In this document: in pieces, positions 5,802-13,267 of the stretch
Position numbering within the stretch: the stretch's first letter is position 1
Layout of the letters: each line of letters opens with the position of its first letter
NCBI GenBank assembly: GCA_964356545.1
Contig: CAYHHX010000006.1
Span: 1-21,181, forward strand
DNA from: JACPYG01 sp964356545
GTDB taxonomy: Bacteria > Patescibacteriota > Minisyncoccia > Minisyncoccales > Staskawiczbacteraceae
Direction: 5' to 3'
DNA: 21,181 nucleotides
Made by a program: the position numbers and the translations under genes
The notes under the pieces: model-generated
What the model was told of the DNA's origin: nothing
Seen by the model: only the letters and a program-made list of their open reading frames with translations
Databases searched by the model: none

Positions 5802-6512
5802 TCACTTTGCAGCTTCTAAAACATCTTTAAATACATCTGAAACTGTCTGTTCTCCATTAATTTTGTTTACAAATAATCCTTCTTTTTCTGCACGTTCTAA
5901 AACTGGGAAAGTTTGTTCTTTGAAAATTTCCAAACGTTTTTTTATTACTTCTAGATCATCAAGACCTTTTCTTCTTACGAGCTTTGACCCATCTAAAGGG
6001 CATTGTGTTAATTGCTCTGTTTCTTTGTTAAATAAAATTGAGTGGCGTATTAGTTCGCAAATTCTTCTGTTAGAATTTCTAAAAATTGTTGTTTCTGCTG
6101 TTATTTCAAGTAAAATAAACTTTATATTTTCTTTTCCATAAAGCTCTTTTAATAAAGGTATTTCCCTTTCTGCTTCATAAACAGTTCTTGGCGAACCAGA
6201 AAATATAATGCTTTTTCCATCTTCTGCTAAATCTTTTATTTTTTCTGTCATTAAGAAAACAACAAAAGGAGGGCTATTTAAATTTCCCGATTCCCATTTT
6301 TTTATTTCATCACCAACTTTATAGTCATTGCCTTCAATAGTAAAAACTTTATCTGGACTTTCATTTTTGAAAGTTGCTTCTATAACTTTACTAGATTCAA
6401 AATGATAATAACCCAACTTATCAGATAAAATTTCTGCTTGAGTTCCCTTTCCGGCCCCAGGAGGACCAAATAAAATAACAATTTGTTTTTCCATAATTTT
6501 AAAAGGTCTCAT
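5802..6512 (-). CDS. adk: adenylate kinase with degenerate LID zinc site
   Basis: Balances AMP, ADP and ATP. The P-loop 'GPPGAGKGTQ' lies at 16-25, the NMP-binding 'GSPRT' (usually GFPRT) at 106-110, and 'NRRIC' at 148-152 starts the LID. The LID resembles the zinc-binding long type, but of four expected positions only C152 and C171 are cysteines; the others are I155 and D174 ('CPLD'). An Asp at the fourth place occurs in some zinc forms; the Ile is unusual. The region between the P-loop and 'GSPRT' is divergent, so NMP preference cannot be read from sequence. The ATG at 6512 overlaps the secY end by 14 nt and has GAGGGAG just before it; an ATG at 6494, 4 nt past the secY stop codon, is an alternative with a more typical N-terminus. 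Confidence 0.9.
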   Translation of the reverse strand: MRPFKIMEKQIVILFGPPGAGKGTQAEILSDKLGYYHFESSKVIEATFKNESPDKVFTIEGNDYKVGDEIKKWESGNLNSPPFVVFLMTEKIKDLAEDGKSIIFSGSPRTVYEAEREIPLLKELYGKENIKFILLEITAETTIFRNSNRRICELIRHSILFNKETEQLTQCPLDGSKLVRRKGLDDLEVIKKRLEIFKEQTFPVLERAEKEGLFVNKINGEQTVSDVFKDVLEAAK

Positions 6513-7776
6513 ACTCCCTCATTTGGAGTTGAGCATTAACCTGGCGTAAAGTATCTAAAACGACACTCACAACTATTAAAAGTGATGTACCGCCTATTAA
6601 AAAAGTGAATCCAGTAATTCCAGTAGCGCCAGCCACAATAGAAGGCAAAACAGCAATTAACCCCAAGGATATAGCGCCTGTAAATAAAACTCTGTTTAAA
6701 ATGTGATTTAAAAAATCAGTAGTGGAATTGCCTGGCCTTACCCCTGGAATAAAACCTCCCATTTTTTGCAGATTTTCTGAAATTGTTTTTGGATTAAATG
6801 TAACTGCTGTATAAAAATAAGTGAAAAGAATAACTAATAAAAAGTATAATACTCCGTGTATCCAGATATTGTTAAAAAATGCGCCCACAGCATTTGCGGC
6901 GACACCAACAAATCCTGGATTTCCGCCTAAAAATCCTGCTATCATACCTGGAAACAAAAGTATAGAAAGCGCAAAAATAATAGGGATAACTCCGGCTGGA
7001 TTAACATTTAAAGGCAAATAAGTTGAAACTCCACCATACATTTTCATACCCCTCACTCTTTTTGCATAAGAAACTGGAATATTTCTACGAGCTTCTGTAA
7101 TCAAAACTACTCCGGCAATTATTGCTATAGATAAAACAAAAAATAAAAGATAAGAAGGTATTTTAGATGGGTCCCAAGTAACAAATGTTTGAAATATATT
7201 TGATGGAAGACTGGCAACGATACCGGCAAAAATTAAAAGAGAAATTCCATTACCCATTCCTTGCTCTGAAATAATTTCGCCCAGCCACATTAAAAACATT
7301 GCTCCGGCCGCAATCGTTAAAACTGAGCTAAAAAGCATAAGCGGCGGCAAATGGGATATAATTCCCTGACGAGCAAATAAAGTTAACATTCCGTAACCCT
7401 CAAAAATGGCTAAAGGAATTGTTGCTAATCTTGCATATTGATTAAATTTTTGACGGCCGGCCTCACCTTCTTCTTTATATAATTTTTCTAATGCTGGAAA
7501 AATCATTGTTAAAAGTTGAAATATGATTGTGGCTGTGATATAAGGACCAAGTCCGAGTAAAACAATAGAAAAATTACTCAACGCACCGCCAGAAAAAAGA
7601 TTTAAAAGGCCGAAAACTTGATTTTGAGCGAAGAATTTTCTTAATTCGTCAAGTCCAATACCTGGAATAGGTATATTGGCTGCTACTCTAAAAACGATAA
7701 ACAAAAAAATAATAAATAAAAATTTATTTCTGAGTTCTTTGCTTTTAAAAAGAAATAATATTTTGTCGTACCACAT
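6499..7776 (-). CDS. secY: Sec translocon channel subunit SecY
   Basis: The membrane channel for secretion and membrane-protein insertion, fed by ribosomes and SecA. The 425 residues give about ten hydrophobic segments, starting with 'FLFIIFLFIVFRVAANIPIP', followed by the plug region, the conserved 'QGMGNGISLLIF' near the middle, and cytoplasmic loops rich in Arg ('TEARRNIPVSYAKRVRG'). The C-terminal 'QMREYETF' is short. It follows rplO by 8 nt, with AGGTGA near the start codon, the standard position at the end of the spc cluster. Confidence 0.97.
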   Translation of the reverse strand: MWYDKILFLFKSKELRNKFLFIIFLFIVFRVAANIPIPGIGLDELRKFFAQNQVFGLLNLFSGGALSNFSIVLLGLGPYITATIIFQLLTMIFPALEKLYKEEGEAGRQKFNQYARLATIPLAIFEGYGMLTLFARQGIISHLPPLMLFSSVLTIAAGAMFLMWLGEIISEQGMGNGISLLIFAGIVASLPSNIFQTFVTWDPSKIPSYLLFFVLSIAIIAGVVLITEARRNIPVSYAKRVRGMKMYGGVSTYLPLNVNPAGVIPIIFALSILLFPGMIAGFLGGNPGFVGVAANAVGAFFNNIWIHGVLYFLLVILFTYFYTAVTFNPKTISENLQKMGGFIPGVRPGNSTTDFLNHILNRVLFTGAISLGLIAVLPSIVAGATGITGFTFLIGGTSLLIVVSVVLDTLRQVNAQLQMREYETF

Positions 7777-7784
7777 GAAGTCAC

Positions 7785-8219
7785 CTAATTTTTAATAGTA
7801 CCTCCGGCTTTTTCAATGGCCTCTTTTGCTGTTTTTGAAACCTTACAATTTTCAATAATTAATTGCTTTAATAGTTCTCCTCTGCCCAATATCTTAACTT
7901 TCGGAACTTTTCCTTTAATTGTACTAATAACTCCTTTTTTAATCAAATTATCTGGATTTATTACTTCTCCGTTCTTTGAAATTTTTTCTAAAGTATCAAT
8001 ATTAACAATAACAGAATTGTCTTCTAAGACAAAACTTTTATATCCTCTTAATTTTGGATATCTTTTAATTAATTCTCTGATAATTGGCACCATCTTTCTA
8101 CCAGCTCTTGAGCTTTGTCCTTTATTTCCTCTGCCAGAATATGTTCCCTTCTTTCCTCCTCTGCCAACTCTCTTTTTCTTTTTTAATTTGTGTTTTGGTT
8201 TTAACTCGTGTAATTGCAT
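7785..8219 (-). CDS. rplO: 50S ribosomal protein L15 (uL15)
   Basis: A late-assembly large-subunit protein that binds 23S rRNA. The basic Gly-rich N-terminus ('KRVGRGGKKGTYSGRGNKG', residues 16-34) and the C-terminal 'LKQLIIENCKVSKTAKEAIEKAGG'-type fold are typical; the 144-residue length is normal. It begins 17 nt after the rpsE stop codon, leaving no room for the L30 gene usually found between them. Confidence 0.96.
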   Translation of the reverse strand: MQLHELKPKHKLKKKKRVGRGGKKGTYSGRGNKGQSSRAGRKMVPIIRELIKRYPKLRGYKSFVLEDNSVIVNIDTLEKISKNGEVINPDNLIKKGVISTIKGKVPKVKILGRGELLKQLIIENCKVSKTAKEAIEKAGGTIKN

Positions 8220-8236
8220 GATGATTTTTGTATAAC

Positions 8237-8797
8237 TTATTTTTTAACTTTAAGTTTTTTTAGGGCCTCCATTGTTGCTCTAGCATTATTAAGCTTGTTT
8301 TTAGAGCCAGAAAGAATTTTTGAAGAAATATTTTTAATACCAGCTAACTCACAAATAAATCTTACCGATCCTCCAGCGACCAAACCCCTACCCTTCTTTT
8401 GTGGCTTTAATAAAATTCTTGCTGGTCCAACTTTTGCCTCTACTTGATGAGAAATAGTGCCTTCTACAATAACAACACTCACAAGTGATTTTTTTGCCTT
8501 ATTAGTAGCTTTTTCTATAGCCTGGGAAACATCTTTTCCTTTATCTACTCCTATGCCGATTTTGCCCTTTTTATCGCCCGCAATTACAACTGCTCTAAAT
8601 CTTAAACGCTTACCTCCGCCCGTAACTCGAACAACTCTGGCTAAATCTAAAAGCTTTGACTCAAAGCCGTCATTTGCTTTTTCTTTGCCTCCAAAACGCC
8701 TCGAACCGCGACTGCCTCCAAAACCACCGCCAAAACCGCGCCCTGTGGGCTTATTATTGCTATCGCCAAATGGTTTAAAATCAGATTCTATGTTCAT
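8237..8797 (-). CDS. rpsE: 30S ribosomal protein S5 (uS5) with Gly/Arg-rich N-terminus
   Basis: Small-subunit protein important for decoding accuracy and mRNA unwinding. The double-stranded RNA-binding core spans about 46-110 ('RVVRVTGGGKRLRFRAVVI', 54-72), followed by the C-terminal domain with 'GRGLVAGGSVRFICELAGI' at 136-154. Residues 18-37 form a low-complexity extension containing 'GRGFGGGFGG' and 'SRGSRRFGG', absent from standard S5; it resembles RGG-type RNA-binding sequence. Total length 186. It follows rplR by 9 nt. Confidence 0.96.
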   Translation of the reverse strand: MNIESDFKPFGDSNNKPTGRGFGGGFGGSRGSRRFGGKEKANDGFESKLLDLARVVRVTGGGKRLRFRAVVIAGDKKGKIGIGVDKGKDVSQAIEKATNKAKKSLVSVVIVEGTISHQVEAKVGPARILLKPQKKGRGLVAGGSVRFICELAGIKNISSKILSGSKNKLNNARATMEALKKLKVKK

Positions 8798-8806
8798 ACA
8801 TTTTAA

Positions 8807-9184
8807 TTAAAATTTTAATCCTCCTTCTCTCGCTCCATCTGCTAATGCCTTTACTCTGCCATGAAAAATAATTCCTCCTCTGTCAAAAACAACTCTTTGA
8901 ATTTTTTGAGCTTCTGCTTTTTTGGCAATCAATTTGCCCACTAAAAATGCAGTTAATACCTTGTTGGTCATTTTTTCATCTTTTTCCCTTAACAGACCTT
9001 GGTTTATTTTTGTTTCTTTATCAGAGGCAAAAGCTAAAACACAAGCTGTATCGTCGTTAATTAATTGGGCATAAATATGAGACAACGATCTAAAAACACA
9101 CAAACGTGGCCTATCTTTTGTGCCATGACATTTTATTCTTATTTTTTTATGGCGCCTTAGACGCTTCAATTGTTTTAATAACAT
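8807..9184 (-). CDS. rplR: 50S ribosomal protein L18 (uL18)
   Basis: Binds 5S rRNA in the central protuberance. The conserved 'DRPRLCVFRSLSHIYAQLI' (24-42) and the C-terminal 'FDRGGIIFHGRVKALADGAREGGLKF' block (split: 'VVFDRGGIIFHGRV' then 'ADGAREGGLKF') are diagnostic. Its 125 residues are slightly longer than the usual 110-120. It lies between rplF and rpsE with gaps of 25 and 9 nt. Confidence 0.96.
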   Translation of the reverse strand: MLLKQLKRLRRHKKIRIKCHGTKDRPRLCVFRSLSHIYAQLINDDTACVLAFASDKETKINQGLLREKDEKMTNKVLTAFLVGKLIAKKAEAQKIQRVVFDRGGIIFHGRVKALADGAREGGLKF

Positions 9185-9209
9185 GATAATTAATATAAGA
9201 TAAACTCTG

Positions 9210-9761
9210 TTACTTTTTAGCTGAAACTACTTTTTTCCCTTCTTTTCTTCTGATTTTTTCTCCTTGATATTTAATACCCTTGCCTTTATATGGCTCTGCT
9301 TTTTTCGCCTTTCTAATTATGGCTGAAACTTGGCCGACGGTTTGTTTACTTATGCCAGAAACAGTAATCACATTTTTTTCTACTAAAAAGTTAATGCCTT
9401 CTGGTTTTTTAATTTTAATTGGATTTATAAAACCCACATTCAAAACTAAGTTTTCTCCATCAACCATGGCTTTATACCCAACTCCTTCTATTTCTAACTT
9501 TTTCTCAAATCCTTTACTAACTCCTTCTATCATATTAAAAATAAGAGCTCTATATAGCCCCCAAAGACCTTTAGCTTTTTTTGACGGATTCTCTCTTTTG
9601 AGAGAGATTAAAGCTTCATTATCTTTCAATTCTATTTTAATATCTCTCGGTAATTCCATTTGCAGTTCTCCTTTAGGTCCAAAAACCTTGAGATTTTGGC
9701 TCACTATTTCTAACTTTATTCCCACTGGAATCTGGATTGGTTTTTTACCTATTCTTGACAT
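9210..9761 (-). CDS. rplF: 50S ribosomal protein L6 (uL6)
   Basis: Large-subunit protein near the GTPase centre and the sarcin-ricin loop. It has the 'MSRIGKKPIQIP' start, two repeated L6 domains, and the C-terminal signature 'EPYKGKGIKYQGEKIRRKEG'. The 183 residues match the family. It starts 30 nt after rpsH, with no strong Shine-Dalgarno. Confidence 0.97.
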   Translation of the reverse strand: MSRIGKKPIQIPVGIKLEIVSQNLKVFGPKGELQMELPRDIKIELKDNEALISLKRENPSKKAKGLWGLYRALIFNMIEGVSKGFEKKLEIEGVGYKAMVDGENLVLNVGFINPIKIKKPEGINFLVEKNVITVSGISKQTVGQVSAIIRKAKKAEPYKGKGIKYQGEKIRRKEGKKVVSAKK

Positions 9762-9791
9762 AAATTTTGATTGTTATCTCTGTGTAATATA

Positions 9792-10181
9792 TTACCATAC
9801 TTCGCAAATCACTTCGCCTCCTAATTTTAACTTATGAGCTTTTTTATTTGTCATTAATCCTTTCGATGTTGAAATCACTGATATTCCATAACCACCCTTG
9901 ACTCTCTTTATTTCTGAAACTTTTGCATAAATCCTTTGGCCAGGCTTAGAAACCCTACGCAAATCTAATATTTTAGAAACTCCATTATCATATTTTAAAA
10001 TAATTTTCATTGCTTTTGTTTTGCCCTTGATTACTTTTTTTACTTCTCCTATAAAATCTTCCTGCATCAAAACTTTGGCAACCTCATATTTTAATTTTGA
10101 AAAAGGAATAGATACTTCTGACTTCTCAACAGCTTTCGCATTCCTTATTCGATTTAACATGTCTGTTATTGGATCTGTCAT
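9792..10181 (-). CDS. rpsH: 30S ribosomal protein S8 (uS8)
   Basis: Primary 16S rRNA-binding protein, and in E. coli the translational repressor of the spc operon. The start 'MTDPITDMLNRIRNA' and the C-terminal 'GGYGISVISTSKGLMTNKKA' and 'GGEVICEVW' blocks identify it; 129 residues is normal. It is preceded by a 132-nt gap that holds a promoter candidate and a TACTAA/TTAGTA repeat run, and it has no Shine-Dalgarno. Confidence 0.97.
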   Translation of the reverse strand: MTDPITDMLNRIRNAKAVEKSEVSIPFSKLKYEVAKVLMQEDFIGEVKKVIKGKTKAMKIILKYDNGVSKILDLRRVSKPGQRIYAKVSEIKRVKGGYGISVISTSKGLMTNKKAHKLKLGGEVICEVW

Positions 10182-10186
10182 ATTAC

Positions 10187-10218
10187 TACTAAATTACTAA
10201 TTTTTACTAATATACTAA
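10187..10218. repeat. four short direct repeats in the rpsH leader
   Basis: TACTAA (TTAGTA on the coding strand) occurs at 10187, 10195, 10205 and 10213, spaced 8, 10 and 8 nt, ending 6 nt before the rpsH start codon. The run replaces the Shine-Dalgarno region. It may be a slippage product in AT-rich DNA or a protein-binding site. Confidence 0.55.
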
Positions 10219-10262
10219 TTTGGTTAAGTGAGGAATTATTGTTGAAATTAATTTTCGAAGGT

Positions 10263-10291
10263 ATTTTAGCATAATTTGACCAAAAGGGCAA
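10263..10291 (-). promoter_or_regulatory. internal promoter candidate before rpsH
   Basis: TTGCCC (10291-10286), a 17-nt spacer and TAAAAT (10268-10263), with TGC directly before the -10, matching the extended -10 form TGn. It would give rpsH and the following genes a second start inside the spc cluster, with a leader of about 75 nt that contains the TTAGTA repeats. Confidence 0.45.
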
Positions 10292-10313
10292 ATGATAGCA
10301 ATCCCGAGCGATC

Positions 10314-10499
10314 TTACCATGACGACTTTTTAATTCCTGGAATTTCCCCTTTATTAGCTAATTCTCTAAAACATATCCTACAAAGACCAAAACTTCTCAT
10401 AAAACCTCTTCTTCTTCCGCATTTAAAACAACGCTTAATAATTCTTGAAGAATATTTTGGTTTCTTTTTTGCTTTTGCTATTTGTGATGTTTTTGCCAT
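10314..10499 (-). CDS. rpsN: 30S ribosomal protein S14, zinc-binding type (uS14)
   Basis: Head protein of the 30S subunit. At 61 residues it is the short zinc form, with ligands C24 and C27 ('CFKCG') and C40 and C43 ('CRICF'). The tail 'ELANKGEIPGIKKSSW' is the family signature. It follows rplE by 5 nt, with no obvious Shine-Dalgarno. Confidence 0.97.
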   Translation of the reverse strand: MAKTSQIAKAKKKPKYSSRIIKRCFKCGRRRGFMRSFGLCRICFRELANKGEIPGIKKSSW

Positions 10500-10504
10500 A
10501 TATA

Positions 10505-11062
10505 CTAATCCTTAATAGGAAATCCTAATAATTTATATAATTCTAATCCTTCTTCCTTACTTTTTGCATTTGTAACAATTGTTATTTCTAACCCAAAAAT
10601 AGTTTTTTCTTTTTCGGCAAAAATTTCTGGAAAAGAGATGTGTTCGCGAAAACCGATATTTAAATTACCTTTTTTATCTATTGTTTTTTGCGAAATCCCC
10701 TTAAAATCGCGAGATCTTGGAAAAGACAAATAAACTAATCTCTCCAAAAAATCCCACATTTTATTTTTTCTTAATGTTACCATCGCCGCAATCTCTAGCC
10801 CTTCTCTTAATTTAAAGGCAGCAATTGATTTTTTAGATTTTACTAATTTTGGCTTTTGTCCTGAAATAGAAGATAAGTCCTGCATAATAAGATTTTGAAC
10901 TTTTTCTCTTTCTCCAGACGTTTTAGTTACGGCCGTCTTTCCAAAACAAGTATTTATCACCACTTTTAAAATTTTTGGTACTGCCATTGTATTTTTGTAA
11001 CCAAAAACCTTTTGCATCTGTGGCGCTACTTCTTTATTATATTTTTCTTTTAAGCTTGGCAT
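10505..11062 (-). CDS. rplE: 50S ribosomal protein L5 (uL5)
   Basis: Binds 5S rRNA and contacts the 30S head and P-site tRNA. Recognisable blocks are 'VPKILKVVINTCFGKT' near 29-44, 'SISGQKPKLVKSKKSIAAFKLREG' (split across 75-98), and 'NIGFREHISFPEI'. Its 185 residues are close to the usual 180. AAGGAAT lies before the ATG in a 37-nt leader that also carries the CCGC motif shared with other leaders. Confidence 0.97.
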   Translation of the reverse strand: MPSLKEKYNKEVAPQMQKVFGYKNTMAVPKILKVVINTCFGKTAVTKTSGEREKVQNLIMQDLSSISGQKPKLVKSKKSIAAFKLREGLEIAAMVTLRKNKMWDFLERLVYLSFPRSRDFKGISQKTIDKKGNLNIGFREHISFPEIFAEKEKTIFGLEITIVTNAKSKEEGLELYKLLGFPIKD

Positions 11063-11099
11063 AATTTAATTCCTTTTATAATTTTAGGCGGAAATATCT

Positions 11100-11408
11100 T
11101 TAAATTTGCGATTTACATTTTTTACAAATTCTATGCTTTTTTCCTTTTTCTACTACATTATAGGCTATTCTTGTTGCTTTCCCGCATTTTGGACAAATAA
11201 TCTTTACATTAGAAATATTTAAGGGAGAAGGCGTAGAAAGAACTTGTCCCTTTTCGCCTTGTTTTTTTGCCTTAACATGTTTTTTCTTTAAATTAATTCC
11301 TTCAACTAAAATAGTACCTTCTTTTAAAAAAGATCTTGTAATTTTTCCTGTTCTACCTTTGTCTTTTCCTGATATTATTAAAACTTTATCGCCTTTTTTA
11401 ACTTTCAT
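11100..11408 (-). CDS. rplX: 50S ribosomal protein L24 (uL24) with a zinc ribbon
   Basis: Initiates large-subunit assembly. The KOW motif 'KKGDKVLIISGKDKGRTGKI' lies at 4-23. The C-terminal part carries two CxxC pairs, C72/C75 ('CPKCG') and C95/C98 ('CKKC'), a likely zinc ribbon found in many but not all bacterial L24. Length 102. It starts 2 nt after the rplN stop codon. Confidence 0.96.
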   Translation of the reverse strand: MKVKKGDKVLIISGKDKGRTGKITRSFLKEGTILVEGINLKKKHVKAKKQGEKGQVLSTPSPLNISNVKIICPKCGKATRIAYNVVEKGKKHRICKKCKSQI

Positions 11409-11410
11409 AT

Positions 11411-11779
11411 TTAAAGTAATTCTGTTGCCATCATGGCTATTTTATCAAAACCTTTATCTTTTAATTCTCTGGCTGTTGGGCCAAAAACCCTTCCGCCACG
11501 AGGTACTTTACCTTCGCCTAAAATCACAACTGCATTATCGTCAAATCTTATATATGAACCATCGGCCCTTCTGTATGTTTTTTTTTGTCTAACAATCACT
11601 GCTTTAACTTTTTCGTGTTTTTTAACTAACTTTCTTGGTTCTGCCTTTTTAACAGTAGCCACAATTACATCACCCAATTGCGCGTATCTTTTGCGAGTAC
11701 CACCAAGCACATTAATGCACTGGATAATTTTTGCTCCACTATTATCTGCAACTTTTAACATTGATCTTGGTTGAATCAT
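11411..11779 (-). CDS. rplN: 50S ribosomal protein L14 (uL14)
   Basis: Large-subunit protein at the intersubunit bridge; RsfS docks on it in other bacteria. Starting at the ATG at 11779 gives the canonical 122 residues and the family start 'MIQPRSMLKVADNSGAK'. This start overlaps the rpsQ stop codon as ATGA (11779-11776), a translational-coupling arrangement. An in-frame ATG at 11803 would add 8 atypical residues, and GGAGGGT lies within that stretch, upstream of the chosen start. Confidence 0.97.
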   Translation of the reverse strand: MIQPRSMLKVADNSGAKIIQCINVLGGTRKRYAQLGDVIVATVKKAEPRKLVKKHEKVKAVIVRQKKTYRRADGSYIRFDDNAVVILGEGKVPRGGRVFGPTARELKDKGFDKIAMMATELL

Positions 11780-12009
11780 ATCTTTTTTATTACCCTCCAA
11801 CATTTATTCCTCGACATAGGAATAGTTTCTTCAATAATAACATTATCTCCCACATGGTACTCTTTATTTTCATCGTGGGCTTTATATTTTTTGTGGATTT
11901 TATACCTTCTTTTGTATTTTGGGTGTTCTTTAATTCTTTCCACATTAACCACTACGGTTTTTTGCATCTTATCTGAAACCACGATACCTTTTAATTGTTT
12001 CTTTGCCAT
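11776..12009 (-). CDS. rpsQ: 30S ribosomal protein S17 (uS17)
   Basis: Primary 16S rRNA-binding OB-fold protein. The pattern 'KGIVVSDKMQKTVVVNVER' (7-25), 'HPKYKRRYKIHKKYKAHDE' and 'GDNVIIEETIPMSRNKCWRV' is diagnostic; 77 residues is compact. It starts 1 nt after rpmC and overlaps rplN by ATGA. Confidence 0.97.
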   Translation of the reverse strand: MAKKQLKGIVVSDKMQKTVVVNVERIKEHPKYKRRYKIHKKYKAHDENKEYHVGDNVIIEETIPMSRNKCWRVIKKI

Positions 12010-12010
12010 T

Positions 12011-12199
12011 TTATTTTAATTCTTTAAGTATAGTTAAAATTCTAGCTGTTTCTTTCTTTGACTGACTAATTTCTTTCACATTTTTTAATTTATTTGAAGA
12101 AAACTTAAATCTAAGATCACTTAATTTCTTTTTAAGATCTTGAACTAATTTTTCTAATTCTTTTTTATTTTTTTTACGAAGTTCTTTTGTATCGTTCAT
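12011..12199 (-). CDS. rpmC: 50S ribosomal protein L29 (uL29)
   Basis: Small two-helix protein beside the exit tunnel, part of the docking site for trigger factor and SRP. The 62-residue sequence 'MNDTKELRKKNKKELEKLVQ' continuing to 'SDLRFKFSSNKLKNVKEI' and 'ARILTIL' follows the L29 coiled pattern. AAGGAGAG lies before the ATG. Only 1 nt separates it from rplP and from rpsQ. Confidence 0.95.
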   Translation of the reverse strand: MNDTKELRKKNKKELEKLVQDLKKKLSDLRFKFSSNKLKNVKEISQSKKETARILTILKELK

Positions 12200-12200
12200 A

Positions 12201-12617
12201 TTACTCTCCTTTTTTAATAAATTTAGTTTTAATGGGTAGTTTAATTCCTGCTCCCTTAAATGCGGCTCTAGCTTCTACTTCTTTTATGCCATCTAATTCA
12301 AATATAATACGCCCCGGTTTTATAGGATAAACATAATGATCAACCCCTCCTTTGCCTCCGCCCATTCCAACTTCGGCTCCTTTAAAAGTTATTGGCTTAT
12401 CTGGAAAAATTCTTATCCAAAGCTTACCTCCTTTTTTAAGATATCTAATAATGTATCTTCTTGAAGCTTCGAGCTGTCTGGCTGTGATCCATTTTGTTCC
12501 TAAAGATTTTAATCCAAAACTGCCAAAAACAATATCAGTAGCACGAGTTTCAACACCTTTTGACCTTCCTTTGTGCTGTTTGCGGTGTTTAACTTTTTTG
12601 GGCATTAATATACTCAT
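12201..12617 (-). CDS. rplP: 50S ribosomal protein L16 (uL16)
   Basis: Organises the A-site and central protuberance of the 50S subunit. 'MPKKVKHRKQHKGRSKG' (from residue 5), 'ITARQLEASRRYIIRYLKKG', 'KLWIRIFPDKPITFKG' and 'MGGGKGGVDHYVYPIKPG' identify it. The ATG at 12617 overlaps the rpsC stop codon as ATGA, with AGGAGAG upstream; the more usual L16 N-terminus begins at the Met at 12605, so the true start could be either. Confidence 0.96.
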   Translation of the reverse strand: MSILMPKKVKHRKQHKGRSKGVETRATDIVFGSFGLKSLGTKWITARQLEASRRYIIRYLKKGGKLWIRIFPDKPITFKGAEVGMGGGKGGVDHYVYPIKPGRIIFELDGIKEVEARAAFKGAGIKLPIKTKFIKKGE

Positions 12618-13267
12618 ATAAATTTCTCTCCTTTATATATCCAAACCTTAACTCCAATGGCTCCATATGTACAATGAGCCTCTGCTTGATTGTAATCAAT
12701 ATCTGCTCTAATGGTGTTTCTTGGCAATCTACCCTCTCTTAACCATTCTTTTCTAGCAATTTCAACTCCGTTTAATCTTCCAGACAACTCTATCCTAACA
12801 CCTTTCGCCTCTTTATTGCTCATAACTCTTTCTATGGACCTTTTTAAAACCTGACGAAACGGCACACGCTTTTCAACCTGCTGAGCGGCCCATTGAGCCA
12901 CTAGGGGGGCAGAAATCCATGGATTTTTTATTTCTCTAATTTCTATCTTGATTTCTCTTTTTGTATTGTTTTTTCTTATTTCAAATATTTTTTTTTCTAT
13001 CATCTGCTTTAAAATTTCGACTCCGCCACCGCCTCTGCCGATAATTATTCCTGGTCTGGCCGTTTCAATAATAATGTTTAACCTATTAGCCGAGTGTTCT
13101 ATCTCAATATTAGCTACCGATGCTTCTACTAATTTCTTTCTCAAAAAGTCCTTAATCACAAAATCCTCTTGGAGAAACTGTGTCATTTTTTTACCATAAA
13201 AACCTCTGACATTCCAATCTTCAGTTCCTTTTATTCTAAATGATTTTGGGTGAACTTTATGTGTCAT
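12614..13267 (-). CDS. rpsC: 30S ribosomal protein S3 (uS3)
   Basis: Forms part of the mRNA entry tunnel and helicase. It starts 'MTHKVHPKSFRIKG', carries a KH domain with the RNA-binding loop 'IIGRGGGG' (GRGG at 77-80), and a C-terminal domain with 'GVRIELSGRLNGVEIARKEW'. Its 217 residues match the family core without the long acidic tail some bacteria have. ATGA overlaps connect it to both rplV (13264-13267) and rplP (12614-12617). Confidence 0.97.
   Translation of the reverse strand: MTHKVHPKSFRIKGTEDWNVRGFYGKKMTQFLQEDFVIKDFLRKKLVEASVANIEIEHSANRLNIIIETARPGIIIGRGGGGVEILKQMIEKKIFEIRKNNTKREIKIEIREIKNPWISAPLVAQWAAQQVEKRVPFRQVLKRSIERVMSNKEAKGVRIELSGRLNGVEIARKEWLREGRLPRNTIRADIDYNQAEAHCTYGAIGVKVWIYKGEKFI

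Noticed and set aside
9280..9837. Long plus-strand open frame opposite rplF and the end of rpsH
   Set aside because: It is antisense to clearly identified ribosomal genes, its product resembles no family, and no ribosome-binding site or promoter was seen. Other plus-strand frames (for example 1052-1522, 7816-8235, 8457-8810, 11433-11774) fail for the same reasons.
11780..11803. Eight-residue longer L14 N-terminus
   Set aside because: The family starts at MIQ; the shorter start gives the standard 122 residues and an ATGA overlap with rpsQ.
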